Below are positions 10,371 through 22,400 of a stretch of 57,370 bases of DNA, in pieces. Location of the stretch: contig JASWJB010000289.1 in NCBI GenBank assembly GCA_032433595.1, forward strand, positions 1 to 57,370. The letters run 5' to 3'. The notes below the pieces were generated by a model. That model had not been told where the DNA came from. It did no database searches and saw only the letters and a program-made list of their open reading frames with translations. The position numbers and the translations under genes were made by a program. Source of the DNA: Conoideocrella luteorostrata (lineage: Eukaryota > Ascomycota > Sordariomycetes > Hypocreales > Clavicipitaceae). Every line of letters begins with the position of its first letter. Within the stretch, counting starts at the first letter, position 1.

Positions 10371-13300
10371 ATGCAGGTGTACACTGAGCTTGTGGCTCCT
10401 TCGGCCGTCACTCATTCTTTAAGCTTGCCGTTGACTTCTGCCACTGCCGATAACCTCGTCGTCGCTAAAGGTTCGCTCCTGCAAATTTTCACCACAAAAT
10501 CCATATCCGCCGAGCTTGACCCGCAAACCCAGGGCCTGCAATCGTCCGTTAAAGATGACGACCAGCATTTCGACCACCGCGCCAACGACGACGATGACCT
10601 TGAGGCCTCTTTCCTCGGTGGCGACTCAATGATTATACGAACCGATCGCGCCAATAATACGAAGCTTATACTCATTGCTGAGGTGCCATTGGCCGGAACT
10701 GTCATTGGACTTGCACGTGTCAAGGTTACGAACACAGCTTCGGGAGGCGAGGCTTTGTTACTAGCCTACAAGGCTGCCAAGATGTGTTTGACGGAATGGG
10801 ACCCGAAGAAGCACACACTCGAAACTGCATCAATTCATTATTACGAAAAGGATGAATTGCAAGGGGCGCCGTGGGAGATGAGTGTTGGCGACTACTTCAA
10901 CTACTTGGAGGCGGATCCCGGCAGCAGATGCGTCGCCTTTAAGTTTGGAAGCAGGAACCTGGCCATTTTGCCCTTTACGCAGAGCGAAGAAGATTTGGAA
11001 ATGGAGGACTGGGACGAGGATTTAGACGGCCCTCGCCCGGTCAAGGAACAACCAGCAGCAACGAATGGAGACGGAGATTCCAGCCTTGTCAAATCGCGAT
11101 ACACGCCTTCATTCGTCCTTCGCCTGCCGCTGCTGGACCCCTCTTTGCTACATCCCGTGCACCTTGCGTTTTTGTACGAATACAGAGAACCAACATTTGG
11201 AATTTTATCCTCGACACAGTCACCATCACCAGCGCTGGGCATTAAAGATCACCTCACTTACAAGGTTTTTACTCTGGACTTGCAACAAAGGGCGTCTACA
11301 ACAATCTTGTCAGTCACGGGACTGCCCCAGGACCTGTTCAAAGTCGTTTCTCTTCCGGCCCCTATGGGAGGAGCTCTGCTTGTTGGAGATAATGAACTCA
11401 TCCACATCGACCAGTCCGGAAAAGCCAACGGGGTAGCAGTCAATGACATGGCCAAGCAAATGACTTCTTTCAGTTTAGTTGACCAGTCCGAACTAGGTTT
11501 CAGGTTGGAAGGGTGTGTTGTTGAGTTGTTGGCAAGCGATGTCGGCGAGCTATTGCTGATTTTGAGCGACGGCAGAATGGCCATGATTTGCTTCCGAATC
11601 GATGGCCGCACGGTGTCGGGAATCCACGTAAAAATTGTCAGCTCCGAGAGTGGCGGAGACTTGATTAAAAGCCGTGTCTCTTGCATATCAAAACTTGGCA
11701 AAAATGCCCTGTTTCTCGGCAGTGAAAGTAACGACTCGGTCGTGCTGGGCTGGTCTCGAAAACGTAACCAAGAAAAGAGAAGGAAATCTCGACTGCTTGA
11801 CCCTGATTTAGCCTTGGATGTGGATGACCTGGATTTGGACGACGATGAAGACGATGATCTATACGGAAACGACTCTAGTGAAGTCAAACCAAATCAAAAC
11901 GTAAATGGTCAATCCAAGACTGGAGAAGTCAGCTTCCGCATTCACGATGCGCTTCTCAGTATTGCGCCCATTCAAGACATTGCCTGTGGCAACCCTGCAT
12001 TTGTGCCTGACAGCGAGGAAGCAATGCTGTCGAAGGGGGTGACTGCAGAGTTGGAACTAGCTTGTGCGGTTGGGAGAGAATCGGGCGGTTCGGTCGCAAT
12101 TCTTAACAAAGATATTCAGCCCAAGGTTATCGGAAGGTTTGACTTCCCCGAAGCCCGAGGCTTTTGGACCATGTGCGCCAAAAAGCCAATGCCCAAGGCT
12201 ATGGGCACGACTGCGCCAGTCTCGAATGATTATGGCCCGGTCGGACAGTATGATAAGTACATGATTGTGGCCAAGGTTGATCTCGACGGATATGAGACCT
12301 CAGACGTTTACGCTTTGACGGCAGCTGGCTTTGAGTCGCTAAAGGACACCGAATTCGAGCCCGCGGCGGGATTTACCGTTGAAGCTGGAACTATGGGCAA
12401 GCAGATGCGAATCATCCAAGTTCTCAAGTCGGAAGTGCGATGTTACGATGGAAGTGAGTCTATCTAATGATGTATCCGTTTGATTGTCCGCGAAGTTCAG
12501 AGTTAATAATCCCCATTGTGTATTAGATCTTGGCTTGAGCCAAATCCTACCAATGCTGGATGAAGATACCGGAGCTGAGCCACGCGTGACCAGTGCCAGC
12601 ATCGCTGATACGTGCCTGCTCTTGATTCGAGATGACGGCAGCGTATTCATTGCCCAAATCGATAGCAACAACGAACTAGAAGAAGTCACTAAACCCGACG
12701 GTGCCCTCAAGTCTACCAAATGGGTATCAGGGTGTTTGTATAATGACACGGCAGGCAACTTCCAAGCGACAGTCAGCGAGCAAAAAGCTGATGAGCCAGA
12801 TCGAATCATGATGTTCCTGCTCAGTTCATCCGGCGCTCTGAACGTACGTAGGAAGGACGGCGATGAACACTCTCCCGAGCACAATGCTAATCGAATTAGA
12901 TATATGCGCTGCCCGACCTTTCCAAGCCGGTGTTTTTAGCCGAGGCTCTGACATCCATCCCGCCATTCTTGTCGGCCGACTTTGTCGCACGAAAAGGTGC
13001 AAGCAAGGAAAGCGTTGCCGAAATATTGGTGGCGGACCTGGGTGACGCTATTTCCCAGACGCCGTACTTGATCGTAAGTTTTGGGTTCAGCCGTCAGGTC
13101 ATTGCAGAGCTAACTATCTCAGGTCCGGCACTCTACCGACGATCTGACCCTTTACGAGCCTCTAAGATATCAACAGGTCGGCGCTGAGTCGGTCTTGTCA
13201 GCATCCTTGCTTTTCAAAAAGTCCGTCAACGCGTCTCTTGCGAAAACTGCGCCCGAAGTTCAAGAAGATGAGGTCGAGGAGCCTCGACGATTTGTGCCTC

Positions 13301-14865
13301 TGCGGAGATGCAAAGATTTAGATGGCTATAGTACCGTTTTCCTTCCCAATTCTTCCCCAAGCTTTATTCTGAAGAGTAGTAAGAGTATCCCTCGTGTGGT
13401 AGGACTCCAAGGATTGGGAGTACGAGGTATGAGCACTTTTCATACTGAGGGATGTGACCGGGGTTTCATCTATGTGGACACCGAAGGTATTGCCAGAGTC
13501 ACACAGCTTCCACACAGCACTAATCTCACAGAATTGGGTCTATCGGTCAAAAAGATCCCACTTGGTGGCGACGTAAGCATGATTTCATATCACCATCCTA
13601 CTGGCACATACATTGCTGCTTGCACAAAAGTCGAACCGTTCGAGCTGCCGAGAGATGACGACTACCACAAGGAGTGGGCGAGGGAGTCTCTGACCTTCCC
13701 GCCAACTATGCCGCGAGGCGTCCTAAAATTGATCAACCCGGTGACATGGACAGTAATTCACACATTGGAGATGGAGCCTTGCGAGTCAATCGAGTGCATG
13801 AAGACCCTTCACCTGGAAGTCTCTGAAGAGACAAAAGAAAGAAGAATGCTCGTCGCTGTCGGCACAGCGCTGTCTAAGGGCGAGGACTTGCCGACCAGGG
13901 GACGAGTACAGGTGTTGGATATTGTGACGGTCATTCCAGAGCCGGGGCGTCCGGAGACGAACAGGAAGTTGAAACTCGTTGCAAAGGAAGAAATTCCCAG
14001 GGGCGGGGTTTCGGCACTCTCAGAAGTCGGAGCCCAGGGTCTCATGCTGGTTGCTCAAGGACAAAAGTGCATGGTGCGTGGCCTCAAGGAAGATGGCTCT
14101 CTGCTACCGGTGGCTTTTCTGGATATGAGCTGTCATGTGAATAGTGTCAAGGAGCTTCCCGGAACAGGGCTTTGCGTCATGGCCGACGCTTTCAAGGGGC
14201 TTTGGTTCGCCGGATATACCGAGGAACCGTACACCTTCAAGGTGCTGGGTAAAAGCAGTGGTAATTTGCCTCTCCTTTCAGCCGATTTCCTGCCCGACGG
14301 CGAAGATTTGTCCATGGTGGCCGTCGATGCCGAAGGGGACTTGCACGTGCTGGAATTCAATCCAGAGCATCCCAAGTCGCTGCAAGGCCATTTATTACTT
14401 CACCGAACATCTTTTTCAGTGACGCCCAACATGCCGACATCGACGCTTCTTCTCCCACGTACGTTCCCGCCGACACACCAGCCACAGGCGGCATCGCAAC
14501 CGTCTCATATACTTTTGCTAGCCTGTCCCTCCGGCCAGCTTGCAGCTCTTGCTCCGCTCGCCGAGTCGACTTACCGGCGATTACTCTCTGTCACGAACCA
14601 ACTGCACCCGGCGATTGTCCCCCACGGAGGCCTTCACTCCAAGACACATCGATATCCTAGTGAATCATCAGCGGTTGCGGTGGGGGTCGAGACAGCAGCG
14701 TCATCGGGACGCGCGCTGGTCGATGGGACTGTGTTGGCGAGATGGAGTGAATTGGGAGCGTGGAAGAGAGCAGATGTTGCGTTAAGGGGGGGTTATGATA
14801 GCGCGGCAGATTTAAGGTATGATTTGGAAGGCATGCTTGGATGGTCGGGCATGGCGTATTTTTAA
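10371..14865 (+). CDS. CFT1: Cft1, CPSF-160-type cleavage/polyadenylation factor subunit
   Basis: Nuclear mRNA 3'-end processing scaffold, homologue of yeast Cft1 and human CPSF160. The gene is join(10371..12453,12527..12843,12900..13073,13123..14865), 1438 residues, matching the family's usual size. The introns are 73, 56 and 49 nt, all GT-AG, and all phases agree. The start is set at 10371 because the protein then begins MQVYTELVAPSAVTHSLSLP, the typical Cft1 N-terminus; the frame upstream is open but unlike the family. The order is an N-terminal MMS1_N-type beta-propeller region, an acidic linker near residues 479-500 (runs of Asp), and a C-terminal CPSF_A region in exon 4 (PRGVLKLINPVTWTVIHTLE and onward). 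The gene is intact, with no overlap with neighbours. Confidence 0.95.
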
Positions 14866-15102
14866 GTCATGAATCCACACGAGAGATGTACAATCGGAAA
14901 TGGCGCGCGCGTATGGTCCAACACTAGTACGGGGAAGGGTTTGAACGGATGAATGGGCATTCAAGCAAAGATAGAGCATGATCAAAAATTCAATGGCTAC
15001 CAGCAAGGTGCTATATACACACATCCTCTCATCCACATCTATGTAACGGCCCGTCCCCGTAATATCCACATCTTCTTCGGACTATATCTATCAGCCGGAT
15101 TC

Positions 15103-15804
15103 TCAGCAGTTCGCGGCCGTGGTTGTAAACATAAACCCAGTTTGGCAATTTACCGCGCCTTCGCTCTTGGCACAAACCGTCGTGGTCGTCTGCACCAGAT
15201 CCGTAGCCTTGGTGCAGCCACAGGGCAAAGTAAGAATCACTACCAAAACGCGCCCGAGTCAGTAACTAACTAGATGTTGGGGGCACGCACTTTTTCCCAG
15301 CCCAGCAGCCCAGCCTGGCCGGGCCGGCCCGGGGTCGGGTCGTAGTAGCGGAACAAAGGGAAGTGAAAACATACTGTCGGCGACGCAGAAGTTGGGATCC
15401 GGGTTGAATTGGCATCCGGCTGATTTGCCTTTATACCAGGTGTGCGTGGTGGTTATGGCGCATTCCGGGGGGGCGACGGTGGTGTGTGGAGGAGCGGCGG
15501 TCGTGGGAGTTGCGGTGGCGGTGCGGGTTGGAGCTGGGCAGCCGGGGCCGGCGGGCGGCTTGGAGCCGGGCGTGACGGCTATGGCGGAGGAGAGGGTGGC
15601 TCTGTGATTGTTTGTGAGATGGGGTTGGTTAGTTGGTGGGCATTGAGGAGATGGATGGATGGATGGACGGGTGTGGTTATGTGATGAAGGTGAGGGAGGG
15701 TGAGGGTGAGGGTGGTGAGCTGGCGATGCTGGCGATGCTGGTGATGCTAATGGTGTAGTAACATACCCGGCCAAGGAGAGGGCGAGAAGAGCGACTGCAT
15801 GCAT
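15103..15804 (-). CDS. Small secreted Cys-rich protein
   Basis: Join(complement 15804..15767,15601..15375,15239..15103), 133 residues; no enzymatic family recognised. Introns of 165 and 135 nt both start GTATGT and end CACAG or GGTAG, and the phases agree throughout. A signal peptide is predicted (MHAVALLALSLAG, then ATLSSAIA), then a Thr/Pro/Ala-rich linker, then a Cys-containing core: PECAITTTHTWYKGKSAGC, PDPNFCVADM, LPCGCTKATDLVQTTTTVC and GFMFTTTAANC at the C-terminus. Nine Cys fall in the mature region. It is probably extracellular; an effector or wall-associated role is inference. Read without splicing, intron 1 gives a misleading His/Pro-rich segment. The gene is convergent with CFT1. 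Confidence 0.8.
15602..15766 (-). repeat. Minisatellite-rich intron 1 of the secreted-protein gene
   Basis: On the plus strand the intron holds GATG repeats (about 15650-15665), GAGGGTGAGG-like repeats (about 15690-15716) and three imperfect copies of a TGGCGATGC unit (about 15720-15745). Donor and acceptor lie outside the repeats. Repeat-length changes here would not alter the protein. Confidence 0.6.
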
Positions 15805-16076
15805 GGCGTAAAATAAGACTGCGTGCAAGACTCGAGGTAAACTGCAGGACTTGTTTGAGAGAGCGCGCTGTTCGGATCAATAGCTACCAACGTGGCACAG
15901 TTTCTTCAGGACCGCTCGGGCATTATATACTCTGTCCGGCGAGGCATCACATGTAGTTACACCCAAAAGCGAGACACGGCCAACTTGCTGGGCTCGCATC
16001 CAAAACGAGCCATAGCTAACCACCACCCTTCCCACAGTCAAGAACCTCGTGTAGCGACTCATCCAGCCAGCCATCC

Positions 16077-16129
16077 CATCCATCCATCCATCCATCCATC
16101 CATCCATCCATCCATCCATCCATCCATCC
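16077..16129 (+). repeat. (CATC)n microsatellite
   Basis: About 13 tandem CATC units, uninterrupted from about 16080, lie in the non-coding stretch 15805-17843. That stretch also has a poly(A) run near 16322-16340 and TACTCCGTA-type motifs at 16402 and 16948. No gene is supported in it. Confidence 0.9.
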
Positions 16130-17843
16130 TGCACAACACACACAGCGCAATGCATCTGCATCATCCCCATGCCCCACTAGCTCGCATGTGCAAAAGCCAA
16201 ACAAGAAACGAAGTGCACGTCACTCATTCATTCATTGGCTGCCAAGATCGCCGTCCCGATCTGGGTCCAGCCAAAGCTGGCAAAATCCGGGGTAAGCTAC
16301 GCATACTCAAACAAATAAATTGAAAAAAAAAAAAAAAAAAAGGCCTGCACCTCGTATCCACGGCTAGTAGCTCACAAAAAGCGAGCCACCAGCCGCCGAA
16401 ATACTCCGTATAGCAACAGCATGTTTGAGGATTCACGCATCCTCGCTTAACGCAGGGGCGGGTCGTCGCGCAGATGGGAATGCGATACGGAGCGGCTGAG
16501 GATCGGGGACTGCCCAGTGGCTGCGACTTCGTATTTGGCCGCCATGGTTCGAATGGGGGAACTGGGGAAAACATGGATGGTGGCGCTTGTGGCTGGCACT
16601 ACCTACGTGCAATAAGCATTAAGCATATCCATCCATCCATGCTCATCCAGCCACACGCACCGTTCCTCACGAATGAGACGCCATGACCGAACAAACGGAC
16701 ATGTGTTGTGTTGCGCCTGGGCTGCTGTATGTCCTCCGGAGTGCGCTCGCTCTGCAACCTGTCGGGCAGGTGGATTGTTAGTATCGACTATGTACAGAGT
16801 AGTTAGTTAGTTGCTAAAATCACAAGAGCCGGACTGTAAACGCACTGCAAATAAAATCTAGGGCCCGTCTCGTCGCAGCCTCGCTGCGTGGCCGGGGCGA
16901 TCCTAGGCTTCGCGCCTGACAACGATACGAGCCGAGTACCACCAAGTTACGGAGTAGTTCGCCAGCCGTCTGTGCTATTAATAATTACCATGTACGTCAG
17001 GAAGCTAGGCTGCCCGAAACTTGAGTCATCTCCCCCCATTGAGGCCGTTTCTCGTTGGTTTTACTAGTAACTATTCGACAGAAGCATGCGGTCCATCTGT
17101 ATCGTATTCAGGTGTAGTGAAAGGGGATTTGCTGAACTCTCACCCACCACGTTCAAGATACACCTGTACGTGGCGACCGAGTCGTCGCACGCTCCTCTTC
17201 CCCGACACAGTGAAGTCGGCTTCATGCGAATGAAGCTGGGTCGATTCATTTCCAACGCCGTCTCATGCACTCCCTTGCTCTGTGCGCGCACTTCATTTCG
17301 TGGAGGGGGCTCTGCGTAATTCGCTCCCAGAGGCAGATCGCAATAAGATTCTAGACGCAAGGCTCTTTACTGCAGTAATATGCATTACTGCTATGTGCAA
17401 GTCGCGTACCTTGGGCTCTTCCACAGGTTGAATAAGAACATAATCTCTTGAACTACGGCCAGACGCTTATAAAGTGCGAAATTGCCCGCCTGCAGAATAA
17501 GTCGCGGGACATTGGATCTATAACATCGCAGCCAATCTTAAGTTTCCCTCTACGTCTCCTGATCGTTGTTTCATGAGCTGCGTGTGCGTTGTTCGTCATG
17601 CCCATCCCCGCAAGTATTACAAGAGACTCCTATCATACTTCGACGTTCTACTCACTCAACTTATCCCGCGAGAGACACTCTGAAGGCAACATTATAGTTT
17701 AATTAAAAATTAAAAAAAAGTAACCAAAGCCTTGCGTCTATGAATAGTAGCGAGACTCCAGGCCGTCACCCGCACACCCATCGTCTCTGACTATCATCAA
17801 CCGTCCATCTCATCATCACTCAACCTGGCACCAGCCAAACCTT

Positions 17844-18603
17844 TTACTGGCGAGCACCCTTTCCCAGAGCCCCCAACGCACCCGTCAATCCATTCAGCGC
17901 ACTCGTGAGGCTGCTCACCGCGCCCATCACCCCAGCCGCATCGACCTTTTGGCCCTGCTCACCTGAGGCACCGTTGTTCACTGGCGCCAGAGGAGGAGGA
18001 GGGGGAGGGGGAGGAGCAGTCTGGGCATTCGAAACCACATTGTTCGTCGGGGCATTGACTTGTCCACTTGGCGCCGCATTGGGAGTGTTGTTAGCGACGG
18101 GATAGGGCTGAGCATTATTGGGTGCGTTGACAGGAGGAGGAGGAGGAGGAGGAGTGTTATTGGGGGCGCTATTCGGCGCAGGCACGTAGTACACCACAGT
18201 AGGAGCGTTCTGGCCCTGTCCATTACCGACAGCTCCGTTATTCACCGGAGCGGGAGCGTTATTAGCCGCATTGCTGGCGGTTTGCTTCCCGTCAGCCCCG
18301 TTTCGCTGCCCGTTGGACGCAGAGTTGCCAGCGAGGTTGCCATTCGCGGCGGATACATCGTGCGTTTGCAGGCCCAGCACATTGATTGGGAATGCGAAAT
18401 CGCCAGTCTTGATGTCGACGAGAGGACCCTGCGAGATGTCCAGATCCTATTAGCTTCTACGCAAGGACGAGTTTTGTTTGTTTGATAGTGCAGTGCAGAT
18501 GGGCTGCTGGCTGCGCGGACGAGTGCGTCGGAGGACTTACAGGGCCGGCGGGGAGGGGTGCCGCCGCGGCAGACAGACAGAGAGACAGGATGACAAACTT
18601 CAT
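17844..18603 (-). CDS. Secreted Asn/Pro-rich low-complexity protein
   Basis: Join(complement 18603..18541,18428..17844), 215 residues, family not recognised. Exon 1 encodes a signal peptide (MKFVILSLCLSAAAAPLPAG). A 112-nt intron (GTAAGT to CTCGCAG) follows in phase 0. Exon 2 starts GPLVDIKTGDFAFPINVLGL, the most conserved-looking part, then a long Asn/Ala/Gly/Pro region with two polyproline runs (7 and 8 Pro), and a hydrophobic Ala/Gly/Leu C-terminus (SLTSALNGLTGALGALGKG). There is no Cys after the signal peptide. It is likely extracellular or wall-bound, and intact. Without splicing the N-terminus would be missed. Confidence 0.75.
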
Positions 18604-19493
18604 GGTGAGGAGGATTAAGATTAAAGAAAAAGGTGACGGTAACGGTAACGATAACGGTAATAGATTTGTAGTAACGAGTGTGAAGTCTTGTTTTGGCTTG
18701 TTAAAGGAACGGCTGGCGGCCAGCGGGAGTAATGAGCGTGGTTGACGAGCCGAGATATCAGGAACCAAAGACACACACAGCCGCACCCTCGACGGTTTTA
18801 TATGAACAGCACCGCTCGTCGAAGCACCATGACCTCTTCGTCCTCAGGAGAAAAGATCAAAGCGTATTGTTCTGCAGCTGGTCGTCCATTCATCTCTGGA
18901 CCTGCAACCGCGATAATTCCCTAATGAATATCCACTAACTCCTATCTATGGAGTTCGAGTCATGGCCCCGATTCGCCATTATCGTGAACCGCGAAGTGCA
19001 TCGGCGCCGTGGAATATCATCCAGATGCGCCGACTCCGTTCTGTAGACTCCGTAGATTAGATCCACAGCTGCTATCAATTCTTGCTGAGACGGGGAGGGG
19101 AGCCTTCTTCAAATTAGCAAGGCTGCCGTCCCTCCAACCCCCCCTCCCACTTCGGAACTTGACTCTACTCAATGTCATAGCCGCACAGACATGAAATAAC
19201 GTTAGCGGCCATTGTCACCGTAGGGCTCGGCCGAAGTGCCAGGTGCGTGTGCCATGACCAACGGGATCGTGCCGACAACGTGGTGAGCGGAATGCAGGGT
19301 TGTTTCAGGTTAACTGGATCATCGCGTCACGCATGGATGGAAATGTGCCAACTGACATCTTAAACCTCTTTGTTCAGGCCAACTAGTACTATTACGTTGC
19401 TGATGGCGGTCTAGCTATCTACGTGGGAGAAAAAGACGAGGAAAATAAATCAAAGGGTATACACAACGCCGATGCACCAATCAGAAATAGGCG
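18604..19493. other. Intergenic, upstream of the Asn/Pro-rich secreted gene
   Basis: No gene seen. It contains an imperfect GGTAAC repeat near 18634-18662, just upstream of the secreted-protein start. The open frame running from 19423 into 20034 on the plus strand is antisense to RTC1. Confidence 0.5.
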
Positions 19494-22400
19494 TCATTCA
19501 TGGTCCTGCCTCGCAAATTTGACACTCTTCCTGCGCTCTCTATCAACGGTGCTGATTGTCCTGCCGGGACTGGAGCTCAATATCCCACCGCCGCCGCCAC
19601 CCTTATTTAGTGCTTCCCTGGCCATGCCGACTGCTTTACTTTGTGGGACGTCATTGCTATCGCTCTTTACGCTGCGGTCAAAGGATGCGCCCGGACTTGA
19701 CCGTCGACTGCCGCCTCGACTAGCCGGTTTCCGCTCCTCTCTTGCCCGAGACGAGTCGATCGCCGCGCGCCCCAGTTCGTCCGACCGGGCAGTCGTGGTT
19801 TCGCCGCGGTATTTGCCAGGCAGGCATGCGTGGCCGCACCCGTCAGAGGGACAGCAGCCGTCGCTGTACTTGGTGGACGGGTCAGCGAGCGAGACGGATT
19901 CAGATGCGCCATGCCACAATTGCAGGCATGAGGCGTGGCCGCCATGCGTACAGCCTGGGCAGTACCACCACTCCGATAGCCACATTTCCGACTCGAGCTC
20001 GGAAGAAGATGGCGCTATCTCGGCTGGGATGTGAGATGGGCGCTCTGCTTCGCGATGACCACACACTGGGCACGGCGCCATGATGCTTTGGCACCTTTCG
20101 CACGTCCAAACCGCCTCGGCACCGGACATAGGGTCGACTTCTCGCGGTTTACGACAAGATAGACAGAACAAGCCCACCTTAACCCCTTGCTGGGCGCCGA
20201 TGAAAATGGACGTGTAGTTTTCTCCCCAATCCGGCAACCCGTCTGGCCACCCCTGGACACACATGTTGCGAAGCAGTGCTGCTTCAACAAAGAGGCTCAT
20301 CTGCATGAGTCGCCTGTGATGTTGTCGGAGGATGGCACATGCCCGGGGCGTGTCGATGACGGAGTCGGGCACGAGCGGTTTCAGTAGTAAGACCATGGCG
20401 GAAGCGTTCAATGCTGACGATTTCGATTCAAAGTCCAAAGCTCGTAATATAAGTTTGTAGGGATCCAAGGGCGATCTGGAAGAAATGACCCCCCCTGAGT
20501 CCTGTGTACTTAACGGATGGGGATACGGCGGATCATGGCTCCAACACAAATAGTCCGTCTCAACAATGTGCGGTGTCGGGTCATGCCGAGGAGATATTGA
20601 TTCCTTCTTCCTGGGACTAGGGGATCGGCCGCCATCTATCCCTAGCATGGAGTTGCGCAGCGACATGTTGGAATGGTCCCCGTCTGTGTCTTGTGAGGTA
20701 AAGGAGGGCTGGGAAGGATAGCTTCCGTCTGTTTTGGTCGTCTGCGATATCATGAAGACTTCCTCAGTTGAGTCGCCACGCTGAATCGACCGCCCATCCT
20801 TGCCTGTTGATGTCTTCGACATAACTGGTGATTCTTGACTGGATGCACCGCTTTCTCTCTCCGAGTCAAACTGCTCCCGGATGAGCCCTGGTCGAGCGAA
20901 CGCATCCCCACTGGATCCCATTCGTGTAGATTTCTTAGTCCCACTTGATATGGAAAACATCTGACCAAAACTTTCATCTGAATCATGTCTGACAGTCCTC
21001 CCTCTGTAGACAGGCCCCTTGCCGCTATTCCTTCGCCTTGTCATAGGAACATCAATTGCCCTTGCCAAAACGTCAGCGTCGTAGAAGTCATATCCCTCTG
21101 TATACGATACATCATCAGACTCCTCGGTTTGGCCACTCCCTATTGATATCGGCTCCGAGTCAAGCCGTTTTCGAGGGCTCTGAGATACTTCAAAGGAGCC
21201 GTGAGCGGCAGGTCCTAAGCTGAGACTTTCGGGCTCCACGATTGGTGACAATCTTTTGCCATGCTGGTGTGATTCTTCGTCATGACCAAACCCCGTTCCA
21301 TTGTTGCCACTATCCGCTGGTCTCGCGACGGGAGTGGGCACATTAGAAGTGCTCTCGATCTCTTCTGCAAGCAACGAGCGGATTGAATGGAACCGACTAT
21401 CGACACTGCCTCTTTGTCCTGAAGGGCGCCTAGGAGTATCTTCGCCATTGGCATATGCGTCAGACAGCTTGAGCCGTTCCAGCCTCTTATTACCGTCATC
21501 AATATGTAGTTTCTGAAACTGGCCAATGCGAACCTGGAAATGGTATTGAGCGCGGCGCTTCAGAAGAAGGTCCATGGCATATGCTAGAATTCGCCATGTC
21601 TGTGCCAATCGATACATGTTGGCTACTTCGGCAGCTTTAGCATAACGTTCCATTATGGCGACAACCCGTTCAACCAACGGCCGGCCGCCATCAACGTATG
21701 GTAGTTCTAGTTTCAAGGCATCCAAGTATGCACTGGATAAAAAGTGGTAAGATTGCACAGGTGTTGATGCAGGTATATGGCCAAAGGACATGGCCTGCTG
21801 GGGCTTGAACATGCCAGTGATGTTGATGGATTGTTCCAGTCCTAGATTCTGTTTGAGGTCGTCCGGAAATGAGGCTCCCCCAGACGGAGGCGTAGTACTC
21901 AAGGGCACACCACCTCGTCCACTAAGTCGTCTCTTTCGAGTAACTCTCCTACGAGGCCCTAGAAAACTCCCCAAGACTTCGTCCTCTGAGTCGCTTCGGC
22001 TCGAGCTTAGCCCTAGATTTCCTGGGCTTGAACCATACGTGGTGGCTCGGTGCATTGCCTCTTGTTGATGTGTGTTGGGAAATCGAGGTCGCCGTGATTG
22101 AGAGCGTTCGTCAAGAAAAATGAATGCGTCTCCTCTGGGAGAGAATGACATGGCAGAGGTGGATTGGCGATCAATTGTCTTGCGCGCAAAAGCTACGTCG
22201 CGTTGGTTGAAGGTTCCATCTGGACCAACAGTCCACAACATGTCCTGGTCTTGCCATGCGAGAGCGGACGGACAGTTTTCGAAGCTCTCGATTTCCTTGT
22301 AGGGCATGGATGGCCGTGCAAAATCCCAGATGTGAACCGACGGAGTGCCATATTTTCGTTTACTCGACTCATCATACGTTACCGCAATCTGCGCAACTCG

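Noticed and set aside
11258..11887. 209-codon minus-strand frame, Ser-rich
   Set aside because: It is antisense to CFT1 exon 1. The Ser-rich text comes from the complementary strand of acidic codons.
16077..16129. Tandem repeat as a possible CRISPR array
   Set aside because: It is a pure 4-nt microsatellite without spacers, in a eukaryotic genome.
15877..16170. Frame encoding a Met-Asp-Gly-Trp repeat
   Set aside because: It is a translation of the (CATC)n microsatellite.
16861..16935. Possible tRNA-like hairpins in a GC-rich patch
   Set aside because: No A-box/B-box pair or cloverleaf could be drawn.
19423..20034. 203-codon open frame on the plus strand
   Set aside because: It is antisense to the C-terminal, zinc-binding part of RTC1 and has no domain of its own.
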